A stretch of 5,544 nt of DNA from Nitrosopumilales archaeon. Lineage in GTDB: Archaea > Thermoproteota > Nitrososphaeria > Nitrososphaerales > Nitrosopumilaceae. The stretch covers positions 1-5,544 of the forward strand of contig JACOWO010000040.1 of NCBI GenBank assembly GCA_016176745.1, in the 5' to 3' direction. Below are positions 5,213 through 5,544 of the stretch, in pieces (positions within the stretch are counted from its first letter, which is position 1; each line of letters begins with the position of its first letter). Below the pieces are notes generated by a model, which did no database searches, was not told the origin of the DNA, and saw only the letters and a list, made by a program, of their open reading frames with translations. The position numbers were made by a program, and so were the translations under genes.

Positions 5213-5544
5213 CAAACAAGAACATTTTTACAGATTTTAGATGCTCGTCAAGCTCAGCCTTTCTTTTATCTAACGTGTTTTTTATTTTTACCTCAGTTTC
5301 ATTAAGCGACTGTAACTGTGTCTTGTATTTTTCATGGATCAGCCCTGCATCTTCTTTCATTTCCTCATTTTCTGCTGAGAGATTCATCAGTGCCTTGAGT
5401 CTTCGCAATGCCAGCTCTTTTGACCGCAAAAGTCTGTGTGAATCGAGTCTCCACTTTGGAATAAAAATTACAACATCTTCTTTGACCACAAGTTGTTCAA
5501 ATGGGACTTGTTTTAGTACGTCTGAGCCACAATCTATTCCGACT
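5163..5544 (-). CDS. cdvA: Probable CdvA, PRC-barrel end and first coiled coil (partial at both ends)
   Basis: The frame is open to the right edge, so the gene starts outside the window; the GTG at 5487-5489 is only an internal valine. From the edge, 126 residues are visible. About 1-31 contain VGIDCGS, VPFEQL and VVIFIPKW, which read like the last strands of a PRC-barrel. About 35-110 is a Lys/Arg/Glu-rich coiled coil (LLRSKELALRRLKALM onward to HLKSVKMFLFDV). The last 14 or so residues (YKVTDCRNYGTHLS) lose the heptad pattern and look out of frame. If the barrel belongs to CdvA, this part would make filaments on DNA or membrane. Other PRC-barrel coiled-coil proteins remain possible. Confidence 0.65.
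   Translation of the reverse strand, partial: VGIDCGSDVLKQVPFEQLVVKEDVVIFIPKWRLDSHRLLRSKELALRRLKALMNLSAENEEMKEDAGLIHEKYKTQLQSLNETEVKIKNTLDKRKAELDEHLKSVKMFLFDVYKVTDCRNYGTHLS

Larger units (their letters stand above)
4859..5544 (-). pseudogene. cdvA: Probable cdvA (archaeal cell-division protein), split by a frame change; runs off the right edge
   Basis: CdvA is the archaea-specific first component of the Cdv/ESCRT-III division machinery: it binds DNA and membrane at mid-cell and recruits CdvB. Known CdvA has an N-terminal PRC-barrel, a long coiled coil and a C-terminal peptide that binds the CdvB winged helix. The same order appears here: the end of a beta-barrel (VPFEQLVVKEDVVIFIPKW), a long charged helical region, and a Pro-rich tail ending DWLTRMQAQ. 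The coiled coil is interrupted near 5205-5215: the first frame runs on to TGA at 5163-5165, while heptad-like sequence continues in another frame (TAEIMERISHEKAEILNIQQRIADL). Two independent genes overlapping by about 50 bases is the alternative. The family call rests on architecture and remembered similarity; the frame break is seen directly. Confidence 0.55.

Noticed and set aside
5200..5230. Programmed frameshifting in the cdvA-like gene
   Set aside because: No recognised slippery heptamer or stop-codon shift site is visible at the joint. A lesion or error is simpler, though I cannot exclude recoding.
1..5544. CRISPR arrays, insertion sequences, phage or defence genes
   Set aside because: No spaced direct repeats, terminal inverted repeats, transposase, integrase or defence motifs were found on either strand.

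Overview
The window is AT-rich and looks like a chromosomal segment of an ammonia-oxidising archaeon (Thaumarchaeota/Nitrososphaerota, probably the Nitrosopumilus-like side). The evidence is an archaeal-type flap endonuclease with all active-site acids at the usual archaeal residue numbers, a PRC-barrel/coiled-coil protein that fits the archaeal division protein CdvA, an AMP-forming acetyl-CoA synthetase, archaeal TATA-like boxes about 25-30 bases upstream of genes, very short leaders and almost no Shine-Dalgarno sequences. The lineage is inferred from remembered protein families; no search was run.

Layout, left to right: (1) bases 1-19 are the 5' end of a tRNA on the minus strand (Ser-type is the best guess), with a TATA box at 42-50. 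(2) The flap endonuclease gene fen is on the plus strand and ends at 1124. (3) A secreted coiled-coil protein of unknown function is on the minus strand (1147-2118), converging on fen. (4) A matrixin-like secreted or membrane-anchored zinc protease is on the plus strand (2193-2981), divergent from gene 3 across a 74-base spacer with two back-to-back promoters and a palindrome. (5) An acetyl-CoA synthetase gene (acs) is on the minus strand (2984-4806), broken into two reading frames. (6) A probable cdvA is on the minus strand (4859 to beyond the right edge), also broken into two overlapping reading frames.

The striking point is that three normally intact housekeeping genes carry a lesion in 5.5 kb. 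fen has no ATG, GTG or TTG where its start should be: GAG stands exactly at the Met1 position. acs has lost about 30 residues between its A5 and A7 motifs together with a frame change. The probable cdvA changes frame in the middle of its coiled coil. Each lesion would be damaging and at least two of the genes should be essential, so either the sequence carries assembly or consensus errors or this copy of the region is decaying. Resequencing would settle this.

Besides the lesions, the most biologically interesting unit is the divergent pair of exported proteins: a metzincin protease with a TTG start next to a signal-peptide coiled-coil protein with a CxxC motif. They may share control, and the second could be a partner or substrate of the first, but the sequence shows only the arrangement. 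I see no CRISPR array, insertion sequence, rRNA or phage gene. No stretch over 300 bases lacks a gene.
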